DNA of 64,000 nt from the NCBI RefSeq assembly GCF_004027225.2, contig NC_044278.2, forward strand, positions 96,340,743-96,404,742, written 5' to 3'. The position numbers and the translations under genes were made by a program. This DNA is from Strigops habroptila. Taxonomy: Eukaryota; Chordata; Aves; Psittaciformes; Psittacidae. The notes beneath the pieces are model-generated. The model did no database searches and was not told the DNA's origin. It worked only from the letters and a program-made list of their open reading frames with translations. Of this stretch, positions 11,227 to 24,010 are shown in pieces; positions within the stretch are counted from its first letter, which is position 1; every line of letters begins with the position of its first letter.

Positions 11227-14200
11227 CTAAAAGACAGGCACCAACATTGACTTTTTTTTAAAAAAGCTTTCTTCTCTCCCCACCCTCTGTAACAACCCAA
11301 ACTCCTCTTTATTTCTGACACTTTATGTGAATTGAATGATGATTTTTGTTGCTGCTTTATTTGCAATATGCCAACTCAACTTGTAGTCGTCCACATTGCT
11401 ACATGCTTATCAAAAGACACATCAGTTATTTTATAGACTTTTATGTTTATTGTACTTACAGAGCAAACTGCTCACTACATTCAGCCATGACTCTGAAGGC
11501 AAAATGCCTCAGGTACGGATTTCCTTGGGTGGAGAGGATGCCAGTGAAGAAACAGGGAATGCATTTCTCCTCCCCGTGTGACATATATATGTATATCTAT
11601 GCCAAGTCACAAACAAGAGAAGCAAACTGTGCTTCACACTTGTGTTTCTCAGGGCCTTGCATATGCACTTAAGACTTGTCCGTTTTTGCCCTCTTGCTGT
11701 GAAATCACTCGGCGTATGACACTTTTGATTTGTGCTGCACACAAAAAACGCCTCTTAAATCCCCAGCATGACTATTAGAGAATAAAAGGAGTCCTTGGCG
11801 GGGGGTGGAGGGTGGAATATTGATGTTGTGTGCCCAAGGCCGAGCTAAGATTACTTGGGGAAACTTAACTGGGTCCATCCCCATTATAATAGTGCTCATT
11901 TAGCTTAGATTTGTACATACCACACAAATATATTCCATTACAGTGGTTACCATGACCAGCAAAGTTTGTTATTCAAAACACTGTTCGACACTAGTGTATT
12001 TGGGTCAGACACACCTAGTGATGTTTCACCCACTCAAGTGCAACACAGGGATTTTTCTTTTCTCTCTTCAGGGATATTTTTCATTTTTTCCCTTTAAACT
12101 GTATTTTAAAAACTCTGTTTAATTCCAAATGAATCTAGCCTTATTTAGTCTATTGTTTCTGCCTCAAGTAAAATAATCCCTCTCATCTCTTCACAAATGG
12201 CTCCAGTTCAACAATTCTATGTCAGTGATAAACATATTATTTTCCATGAGCTACCGAGGCCACGTTTTCCACCAGACATGAAGACTTCAACATGTGTCTT
12301 TATAACCTCTCTTCCACAGAGGCAGTGAGATCACCCGGTTAAAATACATCATGTTTATAAATATGCTACCACAATCAAATGTGTTATATGCTTGGTGCAC
12401 AAACTGTTCAGTTCCCCCGTCAGCCACAGCGATCTTCATTTCCTCTGTGTAATCAGAGGGACATCCATATGCACACAATATATTCAAACCCCTGGCAAAT
12501 CAAACAAAGCGAATGCACAGCAGATGAGTGAACGCAGCCTGTCTTCAGCAGAAAACGCAAGCAAAGGCAGTTGCTGGTGAATAACGAGAGCCTATACGTC
12601 TCCCCTGGTAGCTGTGGGGAGACTGAAGGATGACATCATGAGGACAAGACCTACCGCTGATTGTCACGGGAGACTGCCGCCATGTGAAAAACCCCAAATA
12701 TACCAATTCCTTCCATACAAGCTGAGAGCATGGATTAAATTCTGATTTGCTATGGATGCTTCAAGTGCAAAGTAACACCACGTCTTGGTTAAATAAGCTG
12801 CAACTCCTACAGGCAGAGCTGCAATGCACCAGCTATGATGATGCTTGATTTTACTGTCCCACAGATTAATCTACACTTTTAAGGGGCTTTGTGTTGATTT
12901 GTTAATTCTAAAGGGATGCGAAGATGAATGCACTAACATTTCCTCATTAACAACTGAGTTTTGTTTTGTTTTCCAGCTGGATGAGACAAACGTTCAATGC
13001 CAAAAATCCTGCTTATAGCAACTACAGCTTGTCAGAAGTTTATGTGCTTATTTAAAACCACAAAACAACTGCAAAGCCAGCGTCTCCTCTCTTCCCCAAG
13101 TTTATTAACAATTCAGTAAATCCCACAGAGCCAGAGCACTCCATCATTTTGCCCCACAAAACCACTTGCTCATTTGCTTCGAGACAGAGGTCAAAAAGGC
13201 CAGTTTTGATCTTGGCTTCGTATGGTAAGCACTAGTATCTCAAAACACACACAGTTGCGACATGTCGTTAGACAGACATTAAGACTGAAGCATTTAATTT
13301 CTCCCAGTACAAAAATATTTCACCAAATACTGTCCTGGTTTTAAGTGTTTGAACACAAACGCCTTAGTACTTTAACCAATATACTTGGATATTATATGTT
13401 CTTATTTGCATGGGCTGGTTTGTCGGGCAAAACAGCTTGGAAGAAATTTAGTACAATATTAGTAGAATAGATGTACTGTATTAATAAGAGATATTGTCAA
13501 TTGGGATACATCATCAATTCAAACCTCCACATCTTTATTCACATAAAAGCTGACATGTAGTTAGATAGTTACATTCAAACCAATAGGAAGAATGCTAAGT
13601 ACGGCCAGTGCAGAGGCCTGGCACTGCCATGTACCTCATGGCATGTGTTTTGCCAAGTACAGCTGTACTGCAGCGTGCAATAATACAGAAATGAATTTCT
13701 AAGTGAAAGGGGAAGCCACAGATGAATGCGTCGCCTGCCACAGGCCTGCTTATAAAAGCATAAATTGCAGTAACAGTATAAAAAAATGGAAAATGAAAAA
13801 TTCCTTATTTTTAGTAAAAAAACAATTCTGCAAGAAAAACCAAGACTAATTTGGCAGAAGAAACCCCATTCCCTTCTCCCCCCACCTAAGGAAATCAAGG
13901 CAACATCCAAATTGTATATCCTTTTGCTAATAACTCATTATTAATATCAACACACTGGACATCTGCCTTTCCAAAATGAACACTTCAGCATTCTAATACA
14001 TTTCCTTGACACAAAAATCATTTATGTCTGTCAAAGGAGAAACCTCCTCCTGCAGAGCTTAATTAAAAATGGTAAAGCATATCAAGTGTGATTAATGCTT
14101 AATTATCTCTGTGTTCAAACTGTACAGGTTTGGTTTGGGTTTTTTTTTTTTTGTTTAAAAAGACCAAGAGAGAACACAAAGGTGCATGGAGGGAAAGGTG

Positions 14201-17200
14201 ATGATCAACAGTGACGTGCCTTACACCGAAAGCATTAAGCATTGGGGTATTTTGGTGATCCTGCCTCTCCTCTGAGAGGGCTTAGGGATTCTGTCAGAAA
14301 CAAAGACCTTTTTTTTTCCCCAGAAAACAAGAACTGCCACTACCCCTGGAGGTTTCTGAGGAACATGTGTCCTTGTGTCAAGCAGATACTCTGTGGATGG
14401 AGATGCTCAGACTTGAGGCCACCACATTTCCCAGTGTCTGTTTCCCAGCAGCCGTATCCACGACAGAGGACCCGAGGCACCTGGGAGCAGGATGTTTCTG
14501 TCTGAACAGTCCTCCTGGACTATGGCCCATTTCTTGCACAGGTCTGAGTGCCTGCAGGAAGAGCAGGCTGCTTTGAATTGCTCACATGGTGGGAACTCAA
14601 GCAGCAGCCTCTCTCTGACACACATTTCAGACCCAGCAGGCAGGGAGCCATGAGTACACCTACACAGCAGTGCTGGGCATACTACCTGCATCTATGATTG
14701 CGTGAGAGAGGCCAGACTCTTACACATCACTTTTTCCAGGCAAGAAGGTATATTGTCTACATGGCCTGAAAGCTTGACTCCCACTGGTGTAGTGGTGGGG
14801 AAAAAGTAATTTTGCACTGAAATGGTATATAACACTTTCTTTTAAAAGGAGTATTTGCTGTTCCACAAAGGAGTCCAGCAAGATGAATTCAGGAGCTTGC
14901 TCAGAAGCAGCAGGAATGCAGAAGAGAGTGAGTAACCATCCAGTCTATAACCCCCATGTACAAGATTTCATCTTGCCCTCACTGAACTCTGCTAGGTGAG
15001 AAGTTGACTAGAGAAACCTACTGGACAAGCCACAGCCCAGTTCCACATAATGAGGTTTGACACAGAACTTGCTGGCAATGTTTTCTCCAGTTAAAGAGGC
15101 TCCTGGGATTGATGCACAATTTCTTTTGAAGATAAACATCCTCTCAACATTTGCTTTTCTTTGGAAAAATTCCTGTAAGTTGTGTGTCTTGAAGCTGAGC
15201 TCACATAATAGGAAATCATGTATAATAAATACAGTGTAATCAAAACCTTCCTATAAGGATACAGCAACTCCATTCAACCAACTCTGTCATACAGTAGGTT
15301 AGACACTGTGGGTTGTCAATCTGCACATTACATATGGTAATTCCAGTAAAAGCAAGGAGCATGGCACTTAATGAGAACACACTTTGTTCATACATACTCC
15401 CGCCCAAGTGCTGATCACATGAATGTTTATTTAAGTTTCATGTTTACTTGCTAAAAAAATAGTGAATTGCACACATTCCCTTGTGGTCTGTTTGTAATTG
15501 CTCCACTTGCTCCAAGATGTTCTCAATTTAGTTGAGTAATGTCATATTGTGGTCTAATTAACAACTCCTGGTTTTAACTCCATACAGCAAGCTCCTCTGT
15601 CAACCTGTATGAGCAGTAATTCAGTGCCTTCACAATCACAGAGTGAAATTTTGATAATGCAAGAGTAGAAAATGAGGAACTGTTATGGAGATAAACATTC
15701 AATTTGAGCACTAAGTTGTTTAAAACAAAACACAAAAGGCTGACAAAAGTCAGCCTATCTGCTACATAAACTCCTAAATAAAATTATGCTCCTTTCGCAT
15801 CACAAGTAGAAGCTGAGGAGACTCTACGGAAAACACTATTGTTAGGTTTTGCAGGAAGGTAACTCTGCACGTTCCTGCAACAGTTAGTTCCCTGTTGATC
15901 TCAGCATCTCTACCACCGTATAACCAAAGTGAAAGCTATCCCCATGCAAGGGACAGAAGTCTACAGTGTATTAGACACTGGTCTATCCCACAGAGGGCTA
16001 TAAATTGTTCTGTACTAGAACATGAAACTAAGAAAAGCATAGAATAGCCCTAACAGAAAATATAAACAAACACCGTGAAAGCACATTTCCAAAATGCTGG
16101 TGGTGAAACTCAGCTTTAGTTTCGGCTAAAAAAACCTAGAAGACTCCTGAGGATTCATATTTCAGACTTGGAAGTCAACAGGATATCATGTATAGTAATA
16201 GTACGCAAATACATACTCCTCTTTGCTTTACAGATTTAAAGTGACCCCAAAACCTGTACTTTAGAATTGATTTATAAAGAAAATTATGGTTTCAGCAGAA
16301 GTAATTTTGTAAAGCCACTACCTGTTTATAACATTAAATTAATTGATGATGCAATTATTGCAGACCCAAGTGCCTTGGTGGATTCTAGAATAACTTTTGC
16401 TTGATGTCCTGTTTGGCAATTAGTGGTAAATTGTTGGTGAGGTTTTTAATCTGCTAACATTCAGATAAGGGCAGGCAGCCAGCATCACACTCAGTGAAGT
16501 TTCCTATCTGCCTGAGTTTTACAGTATTATTAGGAACGGTGTTATTTCAACTGTGAAAAAAGTGGGAACAAAAAAACCTCGTCTTTTATTATACAGATTT
16601 CAATGGTTCATTCATCTGGTAAAAATCAGTTAAATTGGCTTGCTTTTCTTATGTTCAAGGTTTTAAAAAAAAAAGAACACACTGAGTCTTCCTTGACCCC
16701 GTTATCTTGTCAAGTCTTCAGTTTATGCAGTTTCAAGTAAGAGACATCCTTGAGTCTGCTTGCTTAGTACAAGATCAGGAATGAAGATTTTAGTGTGCTG
16801 TCTCCGAGGGCCAATTCTACCACACTAGCAATAACAGAGTGTACAGGAAGAGCTAATGAACATGAAAGACAAAACAAAGGTTTACATTTCCCCTGAATTA
16901 CAAAGCTCAGCTCAATAAGGGTTCCTCTGTGTCCTGGGAACTTAGGCTTCAGTACAGCTAGTGGATGTGCAATTATATTCAACCTTATCCTTTCATGTAG
17001 CACATCTCATCCATAAGTTTCAAAGCTCTTTAGAAAGAAAAATGGTATCATAGTGTCCTTTTCACGGGTAAGGTTGTCTTGCGAAAGATCAGAGAGTGAT
17101 CTTATGGCAGACTGACAGCTGATATCCAAGTTGCCTGACTTCCAAGTGGTTCAGAACACAGTCCACCAGGCCACTCTGCCTTCTGTGAAACACCAGTTAG

Positions 17201-20200
17201 ATATGGTTTACGTGTAGGGAACAGACTGACCAATACCCATAGAGGTTAGGCAATTTGCTATAGATGGGCTGTACTGCTGCTGTTGTAGAAAAGCATCTTA
17301 TTTTCTCTGGCCTACCCCTTTTTGCACAGAGAGTAAATGTATATGGCTGTATTATTAAAACATGAGAGCACATTAGACTGAAGAAAAGATGCATACTGGG
17401 ATCATTATTTATTCATCTCTGAGTGTGTTTTAGCATCCCCTTGGCTGGTCAGTAGCAATAAAAATATAACATATATGCCATTTTTCCGTGTCAAACAATA
17501 AGATGTGTTGAGTAAAAGTAAAGTGAGGCAGGGTATAAAACAAGGATTGTTTCACTTAAATGTCTAGTGCTTCAATGTCTAGTGCTTCAATAAGAACATG
17601 CTGCTGTTGCCTCCACTTGCCTACCAATGCTGACAGGACTGAATACTGCCAGTTTGAATAGTCTTTGTCGGGAGTTTTAATAAACCAAGGAAAATTAATT
17701 TTAATTAAATAAAAAGGAAGTGTTGACTCAAAAGTCTGCAAGTCTCATCAGAAGAAATGATTGTCTCTGCCCAGCTCTTGGATACAACCCTGAGTACAGG
17801 GCCAGTCTACGGCAGGAAACATAAGGGCAACAACATGCTAACTAGAGGATACACATATAAATCCTGCCCATCAGGACTGGCAGCTCCCCAGGAAGTGTGC
17901 CCGTATTACCCCAAGACAGTCACTCGGTTTCATACTGATGGTGCGATTCAACTAGCAAAGTGCTGTTTCGGATGTGCGTCTGGCTAGTGCTCCCACATTA
18001 CAGTGTAAGTGCTCCACAGCTGTTGCGCTCTCTACATCCTCACTGAGCTCCAGCAATCAGAGCAACAATTCTTGGGGATCTAGCAGGGAAAAAAGGTAAG
18101 ATATTTCATGTGACAGCAATAACAGAGCCACAGCAAGCCACATGGTGTTCGTATCTGAACCCCATTTCAAGGGTGTTAGGCATCTGTACAGATACGGCTG
18201 CCGCTGCCTGCTCAATGCAGTTTGCAGTTTGAACTTGAATATTAGACAAACCATACAGAGCCTGAACTGTCAACATGCACTTTGCATTTTCATGACCTTC
18301 ACCCGCTTGTATATTCTGACAGCACCAGAGAGGACTCTGCCCCTCCTATTTCAGTGAGCTGTCTTCAATTAGCCAGTCAGTGGTGTTCCACATTAAGGGA
18401 AGTTTACTTTTTCGTCTAACCAGTATTATTTTTGAACATATTCATCTTATCCGCCCGAGGACTTATGCATTCATTTTTGCCTCATATACATCCTAGAAAA
18501 GATCAGGATACAATATATGTTTCACAAGTCAGATGACCAATTAGAACTGAACTGTAACATCCATTGTGCTTGAAAATAGACTAACAAGTCAGGAGGAAAA
18601 TATTCATAGACTTGGTTTAAAAGCTCCTCAGCACTTCAGATGTGCAGTTCTACAGCTTATATGAAGAATGTTAATCAGATACGGAATTCAAAGACTATGC
18701 CCTGCATTTAAAGCATGTTATAGTTCAGAGTCCTATATTCTTAGTTAATTATAACCTACACACTCCTTTACTAGACCAGAGCTAAGATCCAGGGTAGAAA
18801 AACAACAGTGAAAGAAAGCTGGAAGGAACACATCGCATGTGAAGATGTGAAAAAGAAAAAAAATCATATTATTCCATCTTATTTCTGCAGAAATCAAGCA
18901 GTCATGACTTATTGTTTCCATGCTGCTGCTGAGGGGGACAGCTGCAGATTTTCAAACAAGGATCTTGAGCCCATGTCACCCTTCAGGCTTTAGCTTTTCT
19001 GGGGGAAGAGGCAGAAAGGGCAATTTGGTTTGTTGTCTCAGCCCACATCCTAGTTTACAGCCAACATATATACCAGCCATATCTAACTTAGCCAAGTTTT
19101 TATCTGGCTAAAAGGAGAACTAACCTATAACCACTGATAGTTACCAATGCAGAAATAACTTCTCCAAAGTAAAGCATGCCCAAAGGTATCTAGTTCTTAT
19201 GGAAATGACTTAACGCAGTATCTACTCTGAAAGCCATTTCTCCATGCTGCTGTCCCCTACTATGACTCCAGCAAATATGATTTATTACCCCATCTCTGAC
19301 TTTGAGGAGAAAACCCCTGCACCACTGATAGCATTGGTCCTTCAAATGTGTCTGACCTGCACGCACAGAAGCTTTCTCTTGCACAGACAGCCTCTTCCAG
19401 CTCAACCAAGTCCCACTTGATTCTAAAAGCTTCAAAAGTTAATCCTTGTTGTTGCCTAGAGAGAATCAGTCTGAGCAAACAGCCCAGCCCTTGCCTGAAT
19501 GCTGCAGAAGACAAGAGGATAACTTACCTGTTTTACCTTATCTGCTCAAATGTGCAATCACTTCCTTGGCCGCCTTATACAGTCATGCAGCAAGTGATAC
19601 ACAAATGAACAAAGGAGATCTACATGTAGCATTCATAAAAGATAATGCAGGAACTCCCCTATTTCATTATAATCATTATTCAGCTTCCTCTGTGCAGCTG
19701 TATCTCTCTAGTGGGGCTGATTTACAGCTGGGAAAGAAGAACTTGATGCTTCTACTTGTGTGATAAAATCTAATTCAAGTGATGCACTAGCACAGTTCCT
19801 CAACATTTAATTTCCTCAGTGCTTAAAACTAAACCAAAACATGGTTTCATGTTCAGACTGTTGTATTTGTTTTACTCTGCTTCTGGAAGAACTGCACCTT
19901 TGCACATTGCTGGATTTTTGTCTGAAAGACCACAGGAGAGTTAAACTAATTTCAGGTGAATACATTTTGCAAGGTGGAAGTTCTTGTACTTCTGCAGGCA
20001 GGGGAGACTTGATGGCAAAATAAAATTCACTTTGAATTCTGACAATGAGAAACAGAAGAAAGTTAACAGAAGAAAATGAATCTGTGCCTTTATACTTGAA
20101 TTAATTGTCACTTTAATCTAGCCAGACTTGCAGAAAAAAATAAGCTGTATGTAGCATATCAGCTAAGCAAAAAACATATCTAAAATGTTAGTTTCCAAAG

Positions 20201-20890
20201 TAAATAGGACTTAAGGAAGCAATACAGGAAAAAGGTTGAGTATAAAACCTAACAGTGGTAATGAGAGTTGAACAGAAAATGTCTGCTAAGAACCTCAAAA
20301 TATGTAGCTAAAAAATTACTGCCTTTCTGTCTTTTTCGTAGCATTTCTCTGTACGTGCATTGAGAATGGACAAGAGTAAACAGACATGGAGACTGCCACA
20401 AACACATTTAGAGCAAATTAAGCAGAGAATTGTGGGCCAAATTGAGAAATCCAAACTACCTGTTAGACAAATTCATAGGCTATGCACTCCAAAGACAGGC
20501 TCAGGGTTTAAGTATGCAAACTAACTAACACATTTCATTACATTCGTTTTTGAATTTTTCAGCAAACTTCCAGATTTCCTTGGGATTAGGTATATCCTCA
20601 ATATGCAAGAAAATATTCTAAAGTAATAAAAAAAACAAGTTACAGGCAACAGGAACAGTGAAGGGCCCCTGTTCACTGTTAAGACCTCTCTAGGTGAAAA
20701 GGTATTTTAAGCAGTATGAAAAAATATTATCTCCAGAACACAAGTAAAACACTTAAGTTAACATGGACAACTGGGAATTCTACTTCTAGTCCTTAAAATA
20801 TGCATAGTCATGTTCCTCCAGTATTTGACCATCCTCATGGTAAAACACCCAAACAAACGAGCAAATCCTACTATCTAGCCGGAATTTTTC
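11227..20890. other. DHRS12 intron sequence, no gene recognised
   Basis: This is intronic to the DHRS12 relic on the minus strand. The exon(s) encoding the segment after Gly-Asn-Gln up to Asn-Ala-Gly and Asn-Thr-Leu-Gly should lie between here and 26.9 kb but were not found. The stretch is AT-rich with no recognisable interspersed repeat. Parts, for example 13.3-14.1 kb with several ATTA and TTAATTA motifs, have the composition often seen in conserved non-coding DNA, but that cannot be judged from one sequence. A 15-bp tandem duplication lies at 17,559-17,588. Confidence 0.5.
17559..17588. repeat. Perfect 15-bp tandem duplication
   Basis: The unit 'aatgtctagtgcttc' occurs twice head to tail (17559-17573 and 17574-17588), followed by 'aata'. 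It is a small slippage-type duplication in intronic DNA. Confidence 0.88.
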
Positions 20891-20894
20891 CCTG

Positions 20895-23800
20895 TTACAA
20901 TATGTGTCTGCTGCCTCTTGTCCTTTCACTGCAGACCTCCAAGAGAAGCATGATACTGCCTTCCCTACACTGTCCCATCTCACAAATGTACACTACAGTA
21001 AGACCCATCTCAACCTTCCCCTCTTAACACTGAGCAAAACCAGCCCTCTCAGCCTCCCCTTGCACATCACGTGTATATCCCTAGTCACCCTGGCAGCTGG
21101 ACTTGCTCCAGGACATCAATGACTTCCTCATTCTGGGGATCCCCAAACTGGGCACAGGACTTCTGCTGTGGTCTCACAAAGGCTTAATAGAGACGAAGAT
21201 GCTCTGTGAAGTCATGTTCACAGAGCCTGAGGTGCGATTGGCCTCCCTTGCCACAGGGCACACAGTGACAGCTTGTCAGCCCCAGGTCCTTGTCTGCAAA
21301 GCTGCTCTCCAGCCAGCCAGTCCCAGCCTGTACTGCTCTGTGGGGTTACTCCATCCCAGGGCAGGACTGTGCATCTGCCCCTGGTGAACTTCACAAGGTT
21401 CACGCCAGCCCAATTCCTCACCTGTCAAATCCCTCTGAGTAGCAGCCCAGCTCTCCAGCTTCCCCCCGATCCGAGATCATCTGCAGTCTGGCAAAGACTG
21501 CACTTCACTCCATCACCCAAGTTGTTAAGAGACATTCAATAGCTTTCGCTCCTGTATTGACTCATCAGGGATGACACTAAAAAATTGTTAACAGATCAGC
21601 TCTGTACTGTTGATTGCTACTTTCTGAGCCATATGTTCCACATAGTTTTCCACCCAGCTTGTCATCCACCAGTTCAAATCACATCTCTCCAAACTGACTG
21701 CAAGGATGCTATGGCAGACCGTGTAAAAGCCTTGGCAAAGTGAAGGAAAAGTGGCAAGCACTGCTCTCTTCTCTATAGGTAGAGTCATCTCACCAAAGGC
21801 AGCAACCAGGACAGTCAGGACGGGTTTGCCCTTGATAAATCCACACTTTTGTTCTCAATCACCTTCCTGTGTTCCATGGGGATTTGCTCCTTAGTTTTGC
21901 TGGAGAGCAAGGGGAGGCTGACCAGCCTGTAGTTCCCTAAATCCTGCTTGCCTTTTTTGAAGATGAGTGGTTTGCCTTTTTCCAGGTAACAGGAAGCACC
22001 TCCCACTTTGAGGAGGTTTCCCTTGAAGATAACCACCTTTCCCAACTCCTTTTGTGCTCCACAGCTGTCTCCCAAAATATGCTTTCCTAAAACCAAAGAC
22101 TGTATATTGCTACTCATCCTTCTCACCTGTCTTGATCTTAAATTCCACAATTTCATGGGTATTTCCACCAGCTATTGAAGACTGTTATTTATAGCAGGCC
22201 CAGCAGAGATCACCCCTAGCTGGCTTGTCCAACACTTATATCAAACATTGTCCTCAATGCTCTCCAGAAATCTCTTGCATTGTTTATGCCCTGCTGTTCT
22301 GCCACAGGTATCGGAGTGGTTCAAGTGCTCCATGAGTACCAGGACCTGTGATGACGGGGCTTCCCTAGGCCTCTAAAAAAGGCTCCATCTACTTCACCAG
22401 GCAGTCTTTGTAGATACCCACCATGACATCATCCATATTGATCTGACCTCTGTGACTCTCAGTTGAGAGTTTACCCATAAACTCTCAACTGGCTCATTAC
22501 CCATTTCAGACCAAAGCTCCATGCATTGAAGCCACTAATTTGCATTGAACACAACTCCTCCTCCTTGTTTCCCCTTGTCTTTCTAAAAGGATCTGTATAC
22601 ATCCATTCCAGTGCTCTAGTCATGACAACCATATCTGTCTAATTGCAGTGAGATCACTGCTCTGCAACTATGCATGGATTCCTGCGTTTCCTATGCTATG
22701 TGTATTCATCTACAAGCATCTGAGATGGGCTTCCTGTCATGTTACTTTCACATGAAATCTGTGAGAGCCTCCTTCATTTTGCTGTCACATGCTAGAAACG
22801 TACTCACTTTCCCCATGACTCCACTACTCTTCTGGGTTTGGTCACCATCCTCCAGTGAAACCAGTTTAAAGCCCTTCTCACTAGCTTAGCAAACCTAAGC
22901 TATTTGGCAAAGATACTTTTGCTCCACTTTGCCACTACTGCTCAGCAAGGCTCATTTTTCAGAGAAGGTCAAAAAGGTCATAAAGGCCAAAGACAAAATG
23001 GCAAAGGCCACAAACGGCACATTCAGGCATCAACCTGCAGGGTGCGTATGCTCCTATCCAAGCCCTCTGGAGAGCACTACTTGGGCTTTCATGCCTTTCA
23101 CTCTCTCAAAGCACTCTTCATGAACTTAAGGTCACCCCTCACTATACCATGGGCGCCCATGTGGTTGGGCAAGAAGAGGTCCTAGGCTCAAGTCCAGACA
23201 AGCCTCAGCAGACTCTCCACAATACCCTAGATCTGAGTCCCCATAAAGAGACAAACTGCCCAAGACATCAAGCCAAGACTGCAGATGGATGCCTCCATCC
23301 CCCAGCGGAGGGAGCCTCCAGCCATAATCACCCACCACTTCCTCCCACTGTTGACAACCAGTGGTTCAGGCTCATCTGTCTCCAACACCTACCCTGACAG
23401 AACTTGTTCTTCCTCATCTGTTACCATGGCACTATACCTATCTTATAAATGCACATCTGCAGGCAGAGAACGAGCCTGCCTTCTGTTGCCAGCAGTCCCC
23501 AGCTTCCATTCCTCCTCATCTTGGGAGTCTTTATCCACCACTTATTTGAGCATAGCTTCTACTTGTCCCTTCTTCCATGCAACGTGGGGTTTGTGCTCTT
23601 CTACTCTCTGCAAAGACCCTGTCAATCTGCTGGTTTTGTTCCCTATGGCTATGCAGCCTGCTCATCGCCTGCTGCCACTTCACCTGCCAGCCCAGCACTT
23701 TGACAGCAGCAGAACCCAGCAGATGAGGCCACCATCATGCTCTGCCCCAGGCTCAGGAAAAAGCACCAGCCACTCCCTGATGCCCATCTGCCACATCATT

Positions 23801-24010
23801 CCTTTGGAGCTCTGTGGGGGCCAGGCTCCCACATGCCAGGGGCAGTCGCTCCAACCAGGGCAGGAGAGCACCCTTTCAGGTGCCCACTCCAGCTGCTTCA
23901 GAGTGTTGGGTGCCTTCTGCACGCCCTTTCATGCTGCATTAACTGCTAAGTCCTTGTTAGCCGCCCCATGTCACAACAGCCTTGTAATGCTTTTAACTAC
24001 TATGGCCAGA
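20895..24010 (-). repeat. Long decayed CR1 LINE with ORF1, endonuclease and RT remnants
   Basis: Read on the minus strand this is a CR1 element in 5'-to-3' order. About 23,960-22,840 resembles the CR1 ORF1/5' region. 22,760-22,205 matches the ORF2 endonuclease region (minus strand of 'agaaatctcttgcattgtttatg', the Gly-His-Lys-Gln-Ser-Arg-type segment). 22,080-21,560 matches the reverse transcriptase, with Lys-Gly-Lys-Gln-Asp-Leu-Gly-Asn-Tyr-Arg near 21,940 and Asn-Lys-Ser-Val-Asp just after. 21,515-21,470 is the degraded Phe-Ala-Asp-Asp box, and the C-terminal part runs down to about 20,900. Between endonuclease and RT only about 130 bases remain where a complete element should have several hundred, so there is an internal deletion. 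The final 3' tail (repeats of an 8-bp unit) is not seen. Many frameshifts and stops make it inactive. It lies in a DHRS12 intron, in sense with the relic. Ends are approximate. Confidence 0.85.
22460..22491. repeat. Perfect inverted repeat, 14-bp arms and 4-bp loop
   Basis: Bases 22460-22473 and 22478-22491 are perfect reverse complements around the loop 'ccca'. The right arm corresponds to ordinary CR1 endonuclease-region sequence ('...cataaactctcaactgg'). The left arm replaces what should be unrelated CR1 sequence, so the palindrome was probably made after insertion, by a local template switch. No terminator role is implied. Confidence 0.85.

Noticed and set aside
11993..12060. Minus-strand stretch resembling Asn-Thr-Leu or Ser-Asp-Pro of the missing DHRS12 exon
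   Set aside because: Only three or four residues match in each reading, no splice donor follows, and the surrounding sequence does not continue the alignment.
13280..14130. Cluster of ATTA/TTAATTA motifs as a homeodomain enhancer
   Set aside because: Such motifs are expected by chance in AT-rich DNA; conservation data would be required.
21815..22168. 117-codon minus-strand open frame as a host gene
   Set aside because: It reads as CR1 reverse transcriptase sequence and is part of the retrotransposon relic.
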